A stretch of 18,342 nt of DNA, taken from NCBI GenBank assembly GCA_964346185.1, contig CAYFTR010000030.1, forward strand, positions 1 to 18,342. The letters run 5' to 3'. The first letter of the stretch is position 1; every line of letters begins with the position of its first letter. The notes under the pieces were generated by a model. That model ran no database searches. It worked only from the letters and a program-made list of their open reading frames with translations, and had not been told where the DNA came from. The translations under genes and the position numbers were made by a program. Below are positions 1 to 6,841 of this stretch, one piece after another. Origin of the DNA: JAAYJS01 sp964346185 (GTDB lineage Bacteria > Bacillota > Clostridia > Eubacteriales > Eubacteriaceae).

Positions 1-73
1 AAATATTAAAATGGTATTATTTTTCAAAAATAAAGACAAATAATCCCTTTTAAATAGTTAATATGTTAAAAAA

Positions 74-104
74 TTACTCTTATAAGGCATCTCTATGTTA
101 TAAT
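74..104 (+). promoter_or_regulatory. Probable promoter of the regulatory operon
   Basis: A perfect -10 box TATAAT lies at 99-104 and is preceded by TGT (96-98), an extended -10. The best -35 is poor (TTACTC, 74-79, 19-nt spacer), so recognition would rest on the extended -10. A start near 111 would give a very short leader before the AGGAGG ribosome site (122-127) of the kinase gene. The upstream 70 bases are AT-rich with no other signal I recognise. Confidence 0.5.
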
Positions 105-133
105 ATCCGGTAGAGAGATGGAGGAGGGATACT

Positions 134-1369
134 GTGAAAATAACGGATGTTTACAATATAGAGGTTCTGCAGAAAATACAGGATGCTTTTTCCGAAGCAA
201 CCGGCTTTGCGGCGGTTACGGTTGACGAAAAAGGCAAGCCCGTCACGGAAACCAGCAATTTTACACCCTATTGTAATGCCATTCGCTCCGATAAAACCAG
301 AATGGCTCGTTGCTTATGTTCCGACATGATCGGGGCACAGCAAGCCATCGATAAAGAATCGCCGATGATTTACCGATGTCACGCAGGATTAATAGACATG
401 GGTGTACCGATCATTGTAAACGGGCAATATGTCGGCGGCATTTTAGCCGGCCAAGTGCGAACCGTAAACCCGGAAGAAATGAAACGTTTGCCCAGTTTGG
501 ACGGTCAGGAATACCCCGGCTACGGGGATCCCGAACTGGAAGCGTTGTTTCAGGAAACACAAAAAACCGACCTGAAAAAAGTAAAAGCCGGTGCCGAACT
601 GCTATACACCATATCCAACTACCTGGCAGAAAGAACCATGGTTGAAAAAATGCAAGAACAATTGCATAAAAAAAACCTGGAGTTAATGGAAGAAATTAAA
701 TTGCGCAGCGAAGTGGAAGCAACGCTTATGGAAGCGGAGTTAAATGCTTTGCAGGCACAAATTAATCCTCATTTTCTTTTTAATGTCTTAAACACCATCG
801 GGCGTCTGGCTCTCTTGGAAAATGCCGAGAGAACCCAGGAGATGATTTATTCTTTTGCCGATATGCTGCGTTATACCTTAAAAAAGGAAGACAACCATAT
901 TGTCACCATTCAGGAAGAAATGGAGCATGCCAAAAATTATTTAATGATTCAAAAAACACGGTTGGGTGACCGTTTGGCGTACAGTCTGGATATAGACCCC
1001 CGCACGGAAGGCATGATGTGCCCTTTCATGATCATTCAGCCTTTTGTGGAGAACGCATTAAACCATGCCATAGAGCCCAGCTCCAAACTAGGAAAAGTAA
1101 CGGTCAGCAGCCGTTATGTCGATGACGAAGTGATTATTACCGTAGAAGATAACGGTATCGGAATGAGCAGGGAACTCATTGATAAAGTATTGTCCGGCGA
1201 ATACCGCAGCAAAGGTTTTAGAAACACGGGTATCGGCATTAACAATGCGGATCAACGCCTGCAATATTGTTACGGGCCCGAGTACCGCCTGAAGATAGAA
1301 AGCGAATTGACAAAGGGTACAAAAATTATCATACGCATACCGAAGAATTCACCGATAGGGAGAAAGTAA
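134..1369 (+). CDS. Sensor histidine kinase, PocR domain plus LytS/YehU-type kinase core
   Basis: This is a cytoplasmic-looking two-component sensor of 411 aa with no membrane segment or signal peptide. Residues about 5-165 form a PocR-type ligand-binding domain, with Cys47, Cys60, Cys62 and Cys82 in the family's usual Cys-rich pattern and the GGILAGQVR strand at 101-109. A charged coiled coil (about 168-205) leads into a His_kinase domain with INPHFLFN (His213 as phospho-acceptor), an N-box around PFVENALNHA (303-312) and DNGIGM (339-344) plus GIGINNADQRL ATP-lid motifs. The GTG start has AGGAGG at 122-127 with a 6-nt gap. Its stop abuts the ATG of the response regulator, so the two are translationally coupled partners. 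In PocR of Salmonella this domain senses 1,2-propanediol; here the ligand is unknown, and a substrate or product of the downstream operon is a reasonable guess. Confidence 0.92.
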   Translation: MKITDVYNIEVLQKIQDAFSEATGFAAVTVDEKGKPVTETSNFTPYCNAIRSDKTRMARCLCSDMIGAQQAIDKESPMIYRCHAGLIDMGVPIIVNGQYVGGILAGQVRTVNPEEMKRLPSLDGQEYPGYGDPELEALFQETQKTDLKKVKAGAELLYTISNYLAERTMVEKMQEQLHKKNLELMEEIKLRSEVEATLMEAELNALQAQINPHFLFNVLNTIGRLALLENAERTQEMIYSFADMLRYTLKKEDNHIVTIQEEMEHAKNYLMIQKTRLGDRLAYSLDIDPRTEGMMCPFMIIQPFVENALNHAIEPSSKLGKVTVSSRYVDDEVIITVEDNGIGMSRELIDKVLSGEYRSKGFRNTGIGINNADQRLQYCYGPEYRLKIESELTKGTKIIIRIPKNSPIGRK

Positions 1370-2428
1370 ATGTACAGCTTATTAATCGTAGAGGACGAAC
1401 ATCTGGAAATTGAAGCCATTCGATTGATTGTCGAACAATACAGCCAAAACCTGGAGGTTATCGGAACGGCCCAATCCGGGAAACAGGCATTAAACGATAT
1501 TCGACGATTAAAACCGGACATTGTCTTAATGGATATCAATATACCCGAAATGAGCGGTATTGAAGTTTTAAAAATTATTAAAAAAGAAGATCCGTCCGTT
1601 AAGGTGATCATCATAACGGCTTTTAATGAATTTGATTTTGCACACCAGGCCATTAAAGCCAGAGTGGACGATTTTTTACTAAAACCCATCAGACCCAAGC
1701 AATTGGTCGAATCGATCAACATGGTCATCAAGAGTCTCAATACGACGACAAAAAATCAGTTCGACGAAAAGATGAGCGATATTATTTTTGCGGTAGTTCA
1801 ACGACGCTATCGGGATACCCGTCTGCGTTTGGACGATTATTTAAACGCCTTGTATGAGCACTACCAAAATGATTTAACATCAATAAGCAACGAAGTGCAG
1901 ATGCTGCTGGATGAATTGAACATCGTATCGAAGGATACCTGTAATTACGAACTTAAATATCATCGAGATAAAAAAAATCAACACCTGGTGATGCACTTCC
2001 AAACACCCTACGAATTAAAAGTCGAAATTATGAAAATCCTCGACCCGATGTTCGACCACATGATTGCCGCCCGGGACGACTGCAAAAACAACATCGAAGA
2101 CATCCTCAACTTTATTGACCGTAATTGCCATAAGGACATATCCTTACAGCAAGTCGGGGAGTATGCCAACATGAGCTCATACTACTTAAGCAAAATTTTC
2201 AAGAAAGAAACAAACGTTAACTTTGTGACTTATCTAACGGAAAGAAAAATGGAATTGGCGAAAGAAATGCTGGCACATACCGATGTACCTGTTATTAATA
2301 TCGCGATGGATTTATCCTATCATGAACCTAATTATTTCAGTAAGGTTTTTAAAAAACACTCCGGAATGACACCGACGGAGTACCGAAGAAGTATTAAACG
2401 AAAAAAAGCGAAGAAACCAACAATTTAA
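1370..2428 (+). CDS. Response regulator, REC plus AraC-type DNA-binding domain
   Basis: This 352-aa output partner of the upstream kinase starts directly after its stop codon. The receiver domain (about 2-120) has acidic residues Glu8-Asp9, phospho-acceptor Asp55 in LMDINIPEMSG, Thr83 in ITAF and Lys105 in LKPIRP. The C-terminal 100 residues (about 245-345) are an AraC/XylS double helix-turn-helix, including SLQQVGEYANMSSYYLSKIF and the second-helix signature NYFSKVFKKHSGMTPTEYR. The middle (about 125-240) is a helical linker I do not recognise. The YesN-like layout is typical of Bacillota RR/AraC pairs with LytS-type kinases, which usually activate neighbouring transport or catabolic genes. 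The dehydratase operon is the obvious candidate target, but no binding site can be assigned from sequence. No terminator follows, so transcription probably continues into the GntR gene. Confidence 0.93.
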   Translation: MYSLLIVEDEHLEIEAIRLIVEQYSQNLEVIGTAQSGKQALNDIRRLKPDIVLMDINIPEMSGIEVLKIIKKEDPSVKVIIITAFNEFDFAHQAIKARVDDFLLKPIRPKQLVESINMVIKSLNTTTKNQFDEKMSDIIFAVVQRRYRDTRLRLDDYLNALYEHYQNDLTSISNEVQMLLDELNIVSKDTCNYELKYHRDKKNQHLVMHFQTPYELKVEIMKILDPMFDHMIAARDDCKNNIEDILNFIDRNCHKDISLQQVGEYANMSSYYLSKIFKKETNVNFVTYLTERKMELAKEMLAHTDVPVINIAMDLSYHEPNYFSKVFKKHSGMTPTEYRRSIKRKKAKKPTI

Positions 2429-2512
2429 AAAAAGAAAAAAACAACTTGTAAGAAATATCGTTGATAAAATATAGGAAAACTCTTGCTTGAAAGCGGGAAA
2501 AAGGGGAGGATA

Positions 2513-3223
2513 ATGAGAATTAAAGACAATTTAAAGCCGATGACCTCAGATGAAATTCATGCAGATATTCTTCAAAGAATCATTGATTTGGAGTTGGAAC
2601 CCGGAGCGCGCCTTATAGAAAAGGATATCGCCAATTATTACGGGGTCTCCCGTTCGGTGATCCGCCCCATCTTTGCAAAACTGGAGCAAAGAAAATTAAT
2701 TTGCGTTTTCCCTCAAAGGGGCAGTTATGTCAATTTGATTAATCTGGAGCTCAATAAAGATATCTTATTATTACGCTTTTTAATTGAGAGAGAAGCAATC
2801 GAATGTCTGATGCATAAAGATAATTTAGAAGAGATTATTGCCCGTCTGGAAAAAAATGTTCGAAAACAAGGGGAACATTGGAACTTACCCTACAGCGAGG
2901 AATTTAAAGCACTGGATGTGGAGTTTCACGAAATCTTGATTAAAAGCACCGATAGACAAGGGCTGTTGGACATAATAGAAGGACACATGGTGCATGTTGC
3001 CCGATGGAGAAACTTTGATGTATTGTTTTACGACCGTGTCAAAGAATTAATTACCGAGCATCGTGCTATTTTAAAAGGTATCCAAGAGAAAGATGTAAAA
3101 AAAGCAAGCAAGGCTATGTCCGAACATCTCAAAACCGTAGAAAAAGTAGGTGCTTATGCTATCAAGGAAAAACCGGATTACTTTGAAGTGTTAGATATTC
3201 AAAGACTGCAAATTGACGATTGA
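2513..3223 (+). CDS. GntR-family regulator with FCD (FadR-like) ligand domain
   Basis: This 236-aa transcription factor has an N-terminal winged helix-turn-helix (about 10-75; GARLIEKDIANYYGVSRSVIR), followed by a helical FCD effector domain (about 82-215). Asp135, His139, His183 and His205 match the metal-ligand pattern of FCD domains. Start choice: the ATG at 2513 has AGGGGAGGA immediately upstream (2502-2510), although the gap is short. A TTG at 2483 in frame would add ten residues (MLESGKKGRI) that look non-conserved and lie over the ribosome site, so I prefer the ATG. It sits 84 bp after the response regulator without an intervening terminator and ends at a strong one. FCD regulators usually bind GTATAC-centred palindromes and respond to small acids. 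Two such palindromes lie in the promoter region just downstream, so it is probably the local repressor of the dehydratase operon. Confidence 0.92.
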   Translation: MRIKDNLKPMTSDEIHADILQRIIDLELEPGARLIEKDIANYYGVSRSVIRPIFAKLEQRKLICVFPQRGSYVNLINLELNKDILLLRFLIEREAIECLMHKDNLEEIIARLEKNVRKQGEHWNLPYSEEFKALDVEFHEILIKSTDRQGLLDIIEGHMVHVARWRNFDVLFYDRVKELITEHRAILKGIQEKDVKKASKAMSEHLKTVEKVGAYAIKEKPDYFEVLDIQRLQIDD

Positions 3224-3226
3224 GCA

Positions 3227-3251
3227 GACGCCGACCTCGGCGTCTTTTTTT
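3227..3251 (+). terminator. Intrinsic terminator of the regulatory operon
   Basis: GACGCCG (3227-3233) pairs with CGGCGTC (3238-3244) across the tetraloop ACCT, followed by seven T. It begins 3 bases after the GntR stop codon and insulates the regulators from the catabolic operon. Confidence 0.92.
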
Positions 3252-3272
3252 GTTTTTTGGACTTAATTTTAC

Positions 3273-3301
3273 TTTACAGAGGCTTATGACTATGTTATTA
3301 T
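3273..3301 (+). promoter_or_regulatory. Strong promoter of the dehydratase operon
   Basis: -35 TTTACA (3273-3278), a 17-nt spacer and -10 TATTAT (3296-3301), with TGT directly before the -10 (extended -10). Transcription would start near 3308, giving about 300 nt of leader before the first gene. A perfect palindrome begins a few bases after the predicted start. Confidence 0.72.
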
Positions 3302-3314
3302 TTTATCAATAAGA

Positions 3315-3326
3315 CTAGTATACTAG
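3315..3326. promoter_or_regulatory. Candidate GntR/FCD operator O1
   Basis: CTAGTATACTAG is a perfect 12-bp palindrome centred on GTATAC, the usual core of FadR-subfamily GntR operators. It sits about +7 to +18 relative to the predicted start of the operon promoter, where a bound dimer would block transcription. The GntR gene lies directly upstream. Confidence 0.6.
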
Positions 3327-3423
3327 AATGTTTTATTTATTTGTGAACATTTTATGGCGGCAATAACTGCGACAACACCATCTGTTTATAAAAATGGATA
3401 TATTTTTTTTCGTTTTTTAAAAT

Positions 3424-3435
3424 ACTAGTATACAA
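3424..3435. promoter_or_regulatory. Candidate GntR/FCD operator O2
   Basis: ACTAGTATACAA shares ten consecutive bases (ACTAGTATAC, 3424-3433) with the palindrome at 3315-3326, and the GTATAC cores are 110 bp apart. The overlapping ATACTAGTAT (3422-3431) is itself a palindrome. An AT-rich -10-like TATAAA (3440-3445) follows, so O2 might lie in the spacer of a weak second promoter, but its -35 is poor. Confidence 0.5.
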
Positions 3436-3513
3436 CCTATATAAATTAAATTTTTAACAAAGATGCCGAACAAATTAAAATTGTTCCGTGCATCAATAAA
3501 ATCAGGGTAAAAA

Positions 3514-3609
3514 ATGTTCAGGGTATTCCGAGTTGCAACGGGATGTACCTCGAGTCCAAATTGTGAACGAGTACATCTGGTTTCTTTAAAGCTCGCCGTA
3601 AGGAGGTAA
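3514..3609 (+). CDS. Possible 31-codon leader ORF ending inside the fldI ribosome site
   Basis: ATG at 3514 has AGGG at 3504-3507 with a 6-nt gap. The reading frame runs 31 codons (starting MFRVFRVATGC) to TAA at 3607-3609, which overlaps the AGGAGG of the next gene and ends 4 nt before its start. The peptide is rich in Val and Arg, has two Cys, no signal peptide and no domain I recognise; its last two codons are AGG AGG, the ribosome site itself. It could be a leader peptide coupling translation to the activator gene, or a chance frame. Confidence 0.3.
   Translation: MFRVFRVATGCTSSPNCERVHLVSLKLAVRR
3542..3577 (+). promoter_or_regulatory. Leader hairpin that competes with masking of the fldI ribosome site
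   Basis: GATGTAC (3542-3548) pairs with GTACATC (3571-3577) and, after one bulged C, TCG (3550-3552) pairs with CGA (3568-3570): a ten-pair stem with a 15-nt loop. TACCTC (3546-3551) in its 5' arm is exactly complementary to GAGGTA (3603-3608), the core of the fldI ribosome site, so the hairpin and ribosome-site masking exclude each other. A smaller stem GAACAA/TTGTTC lies upstream (3468-3473 with 3481-3486). No T-box motif or riboswitch class that I recognise is present. Confidence 0.4.
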
Positions 3610-3613
3610 GAAA

Positions 3614-4414
3614 ATAAGTCATTATGTTTTAGGTGTGGATATCGGCTCCACAACATCAAAATGCGTCATCTTGGAAGATGGGCATCGGATTGCGGGACAA
3701 TCTGTCGTTGTAGCGGGAACCGGAACAAAAGGGCCGAAACAAGCGGTAGAAGAAGCTTTATATGCGGCCGGATTAAGTAGAGAAGACATTGCCTATACCT
3801 TAGCGACCGGTTACGGTCGTAACGGTTATGAAGGGGCGGACGCGGTAATGAGCGAATTATCCTGCCACGTTCGCGGAACACAACAACTTTTCCCGAATGT
3901 GCGAACCATTATTGATATCGGCGGTCAGGATGCCAAGGTCATGGCGGTTGATGATAAAGGACAGATGACCAATTTCCTGATGAACGATAAATGTGCGGCG
4001 GGAACCGGAAGGTTTTTGGATGTGATGGCAACCATTTTGCAATTGGACATCAACGACCTGGAAAAGGAAGCGGCAAAAGCGGAAAAACCTGTAAAAATAT
4101 CCAGTACCTGCACCGTATTTGCAGAGTCGGAAGTTATTTCTCAATTATCGACGGGTGTCGCTCTACCGGATTTGGTTGCCGGTATTTGTGACTCCGTAGC
4201 GGTTCGTGTATCTTCGTTGGCGAAGCGTATCGGTATCAAAGAAGATGTCTGTATGAGTGGCGGAGTCGCTCAAAACGGCGGGGTACGCAATGCGATGGCA
4301 CGGGTGCTGGGTGTTGAAATTCATTATTCGCCCATGGCTCAATTAATCGGTGCATTAGGTGCGGCGTTAATTGGGTATGATAAGTACAAAAATTTAAAGA
4401 AGGAGAACAATTAG
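3614..4414 (+). CDS. fldI: 2-hydroxyacyl-CoA dehydratase activator (FldI/HadI/HgdC family), probable ATA start
   Basis: ATP-dependent one-electron activase (archerase) of the dehydratase encoded next, of the BadF/BcrA/ASKHA fold. It takes an electron from ferredoxin or flavodoxin and, on ATP hydrolysis, passes it to FldBC. Motifs are the phosphate loop VDIGSTTSK (8-16), IDIGGQDAK and the [4Fe-4S] ligands in NDKCAAGTGRF and SSTCTVFAESE, plus MSGGVAQNGG. Start: in-frame TAA at 3599 leaves only ATA (3614) and GTG (3635). ATA has a perfect AAGGAGGT (3600-3607) 6 nt upstream and restores the first beta strand SHYVLGVDIGS. With it the protein is 266 aa and the cluster cysteines become 127 and 166, the numbers I recall for Acidaminococcus HgdC. 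The GTG would cut the strand and sits far from the ribosome site. The ATG at 3624 is out of frame and stops after two codons. It is followed directly by the larger dehydratase gene. Confidence 0.93.
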   Translation: MSHYVLGVDIGSTTSKCVILEDGHRIAGQSVVVAGTGTKGPKQAVEEALYAAGLSREDIAYTLATGYGRNGYEGADAVMSELSCHVRGTQQLFPNVRTIIDIGGQDAKVMAVDDKGQMTNFLMNDKCAAGTGRFLDVMATILQLDINDLEKEAAKAEKPVKISSTCTVFAESEVISQLSTGVALPDLVAGICDSVAVRVSSLAKRIGIKEDVCMSGGVAQNGGVRNAMARVLGVEIHYSPMAQLIGALGAALIGYDKYKNLKKENN

Positions 4415-5650
4415 ATGGCCGAAGAAAAAAAGAAGGCAAGACGACCGGTAGATCCCAATTCAGCAAAATATAAATTGGGTAAAATTGTTGAAGATCACTA
4501 TAGAGAACTTCAAGAGGCAAAAGACCGGGGTGAGAAAATCGGCTGGTGTGCGTCCAACTTCCCTCAGGAAATCTTTCAAACCTTAGGTTTAAAGGTGGGC
4601 TATCCTGAAAACCAGGCGGCGGCAATTGCGGCAAGAGGTGCGGGCGAAAAGCTTTGCGTTCACTCGGAAGACAACGGCTACTCCAACGACATTTGTGCAT
4701 ATGCAAGAGTTAACTTGGCTTATATGGATTTAAAAGACGTGCCGGAACAAAACATGCCGCAGCCGGATTTTTTACTGTGCTGTAACAATATTTGTAACTG
4801 CATGATTAAATGGTACGAAAATATCTCCAAAGAATTGGATATTCCGTTAATTTTAATCGATATACCCTTTAATCCGGACTACGAAGTGTCCGATGCACAG
4901 GTTGCTTATGTTAAAGGACAATTTTTAGCGGCGATCAAACAATTGGAAGACATAACCGGTAAAAAATGGGACGACGAAAAATTTAAAGAAGTCATGGAAA
5001 TTTCCAACCGTACGTCCAGAGCATGGCTTGAAGCCACTTCCTATACCAAATATCATCCCTCGCCTTTAAACGGGTTCGATTTACTCAACCACATGGCTGT
5101 TGCCGTTTGTGCAAGGGGAACGGTCGAAGCGGCGGAAGCCTTTGAAACCTTGCTCGAAGAGTACAAACAATCGGTTAAAGACGGTACCTCCACTTTCAGA
5201 GCGGAGGAAAAACACCGCATTATGTTTGAAGGAATTGCCTGCTGGCCACATTTAAGAGCGACGGCAACAGGTTTAAAATCCAGAGGCATTAACATGGTTG
5301 CAACCATTTACGCCGATGCTTTCGGGTTTATCTATGATGATTTTGACGGATTAATTCGTGCATATTGTAAAGTGCCCAATTCCATCAGCTTGGAAAAAGC
5401 ACGGGATATGCGTATAGAAATAGCCAAACGGACAGATACGGAAGGCTTGTTGGTACATACCAACCGTTCTTGTAAGTTATGGAGCGGCTTTATGTATGAA
5501 ATGAGTCGTCAAATCGGCGAAGCGTGTGATATTCCGGTTACCTCCTTCGACGGCGACCAGGCGGATCCCAGAAACTTCTCCGAGGCACAATATGAAACCC
5601 GTGTTGAAGGTTTAACCGAAATTATGGCAATGCGTAAGGAGGCAAAATAA
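4415..5650 (+). CDS. fldB: 2-hydroxyacyl-CoA dehydratase, larger subunit (FldB/HadB type)
   Basis: 411-aa subunit of the oxygen-sensitive enzyme that removes water from (R)-2-hydroxyacyl-CoA through a ketyl radical. Motifs include WCASNFPQE (44-52), NDICAYARVN (91-100), LLCCNNICN (120-128), FEGIACWP (271-278), NRSCKLWSG (350-358) and FDGDQADPRNFSEAQY (378-393). Cys94, Cys127 and Cys353 have almost the spacing of the three cluster ligands I recall for HadB, and fit a [4Fe-4S] cluster with one open site. From memory, wording such as EKIGWCASNFPQE and NRSCKLWSG is closer to FldB (aryl-lactate) than to HadB (2-hydroxyisocaproate), so an aromatic substrate is favoured but not proven. AAGGAG precedes the ATG, which abuts the activator stop. 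The Lys/Arg-rich first 10 residues look like a short extension. Its stop abuts the next ATG. Confidence 0.93.
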   Translation: MAEEKKKARRPVDPNSAKYKLGKIVEDHYRELQEAKDRGEKIGWCASNFPQEIFQTLGLKVGYPENQAAAIAARGAGEKLCVHSEDNGYSNDICAYARVNLAYMDLKDVPEQNMPQPDFLLCCNNICNCMIKWYENISKELDIPLILIDIPFNPDYEVSDAQVAYVKGQFLAAIKQLEDITGKKWDDEKFKEVMEISNRTSRAWLEATSYTKYHPSPLNGFDLLNHMAVAVCARGTVEAAEAFETLLEEYKQSVKDGTSTFRAEEKHRIMFEGIACWPHLRATATGLKSRGINMVATIYADAFGFIYDDFDGLIRAYCKVPNSISLEKARDMRIEIAKRTDTEGLLVHTNRSCKLWSGFMYEMSRQIGEACDIPVTSFDGDQADPRNFSEAQYETRVEGLTEIMAMRKEAK

Positions 5651-6769
5651 ATGAAATCCTTAGAACAAATTTTTGAACAATTTCATTCCGTAGCGGTCAA
5701 TCCTAAAGACGCATTTAAAAGCTATTTGGAAAAAGGCGAAAAGGTGGTAGGTTGTGTACCCGTTTATACGCCGAAAGAAATTGTCCACGCCATGGGTTTG
5801 GTTCCCTTCGGTGCTTGGGGTGCAGATATTGAGCTTTCGGAATCCAAGGAATATTTTCCTGCTTTTATTTGCTCGATTGTTCAATCCGTATTGGAGTTGG
5901 GTATTCGCGGTGAATACGAGGGTATGTGTGCACTTATTGTTCCTTCTCTTTGCGACTCTTTGAAATGTTTGGGACAAAACTGGAAATACGCGGTTAAAGA
6001 TATTCCTTTTATACCGATGACCTACCCCCAAAACAGAAAAGCGGACTTCGGAATAGATTTTTCCGTCGCCGGTTACCAAAGAGTGATTGCAGATTTGGAA
6101 AAGGCAACCGGTACCGTTTTTAATCCCGAACAATTGACGGCGTCCATTAAAGTTTACAATGAACAAAACGCATTGATGCGTGAAGTCGATACATTAATGG
6201 CACAAAAAGGCGTAATGCCGAAACAGCGTAGCGACGTGTACAAAAGTGCACAATTTATGATGCCTGAAGCACATATCGAATGGCTCAAGGAGTTGATAGA
6301 TGCCTTAAAAGCTAAAGAAACAACACAACACGACGGTAAAAAAGTTGTAACCGCGGGTATTTTGGCGGACAGCCCCGGATTGTTGGAAATTTTTGAAAAG
6401 AACCGATTGCAAGTAGTTGCGGACGACGTGGCGGCGGAATCCCGTCAATATCGTACCGATGCACCTGTTACCGATGATCCGCTAAAAGATCTTGCCGTAA
6501 AATTTGCAGAAACGGATCATTGCTGTGTCCTTTACGACAAAGATAAAAAGCGGGCGGATTTAATTGTCGATTTAGTTAAAGAAAGATATGCGAACGGCGT
6601 TGTGGTTGTCATGACAAAGTTTTGCGATCCCGACGAATTCGACTATGTGATGATAAAAAGAGCTTGTGAAAGTGCCGGTATTCCCCATGTGTTGATTGAA
6701 ATAGACAGGCAAATGAAGGAATTCCAACAAGCACAAACCATTTTAGAAGCTTTTGCGGAAATGCTGTAA
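5651..6769 (+). CDS. fldC: 2-hydroxyacyl-CoA dehydratase, smaller subunit (FldC/HadC type)
   Basis: 372-aa partner of the preceding subunit, the usual length for FldC/HadC. It begins at the base after the upstream stop, with AAGGAGG inside the end of that gene, which fits equal synthesis of the heterodimer. Conserved stretches are GCVPVYTPKEIVHAMGLVPFG (from 34), PAFICSIVQ (70-78), PSLCDSLKC (98-106), ESRQYRTD (263-270) and KFCDPDEFDY (323-332). Cys74, Cys106 (or Cys101) and Cys325 are the candidate ligands of the second iron-sulfur cluster, which relays the activating electron to the larger subunit. The sequence is FldC-like throughout with no truncation. A stable hairpin follows before the permease gene. 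Confidence 0.93.
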   Translation: MKSLEQIFEQFHSVAVNPKDAFKSYLEKGEKVVGCVPVYTPKEIVHAMGLVPFGAWGADIELSESKEYFPAFICSIVQSVLELGIRGEYEGMCALIVPSLCDSLKCLGQNWKYAVKDIPFIPMTYPQNRKADFGIDFSVAGYQRVIADLEKATGTVFNPEQLTASIKVYNEQNALMREVDTLMAQKGVMPKQRSDVYKSAQFMMPEAHIEWLKELIDALKAKETTQHDGKKVVTAGILADSPGLLEIFEKNRLQVVADDVAAESRQYRTDAPVTDDPLKDLAVKFAETDHCCVLYDKDKKRADLIVDLVKERYANGVVVVMTKFCDPDEFDYVMIKRACESAGIPHVLIEIDRQMKEFQQAQTILEAFAEML

Positions 6770-6787
6770 CATGAATTAAAACAAAGT

Positions 6788-6814
6788 CCGGTTGTCCGCT
6801 TTAAGGGCAACCGG
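6788..6814 (+). promoter_or_regulatory. Intercistronic hairpin without T-tract
   Basis: CCGGTTGTCC (6788-6797) pairs with GGGCAACCGG (6805-6814) with one G-U pair and the loop GCTTTAA. It is followed by CCAAAATCT, so it is not a clean intrinsic terminator. It lies in the 72-nt gap between the dehydratase and permease genes, where it could stabilise or process the fldIBC part of the transcript or cause partial termination. Confidence 0.55.
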
Positions 6815-6841
6815 CCAAAATCTAAAACAACGAGGAAAACT

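Noticed and set aside
3463..3510. 15-codon ORF upstream of the 31-codon leader ORF
   Set aside because: No clear ribosome site and it lies in a small inverted repeat; too short to support.
3436..3613. T-box or known riboswitch in the operon leader
   Set aside because: No T-box consensus (GGGTGG-ACCGCG type), no terminator/antiterminator pair and no riboswitch core that I recognise; only the hairpin and ribosome-site complement are supported.
3417..3659. 80-aa minus-strand frame over the operon leader
   Set aside because: It runs across the promoter-proximal leader and into the activator gene, has no ribosome site or recognisable product, and is explained by the leader sequence on the plus strand.
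4415..6769. Benzoyl-CoA reductase subunits
   Set aside because: The same superfamily, but only two subunits plus a single activator are present, with FldB/FldC-type motifs and no four-subunit bcr/bzd arrangement.
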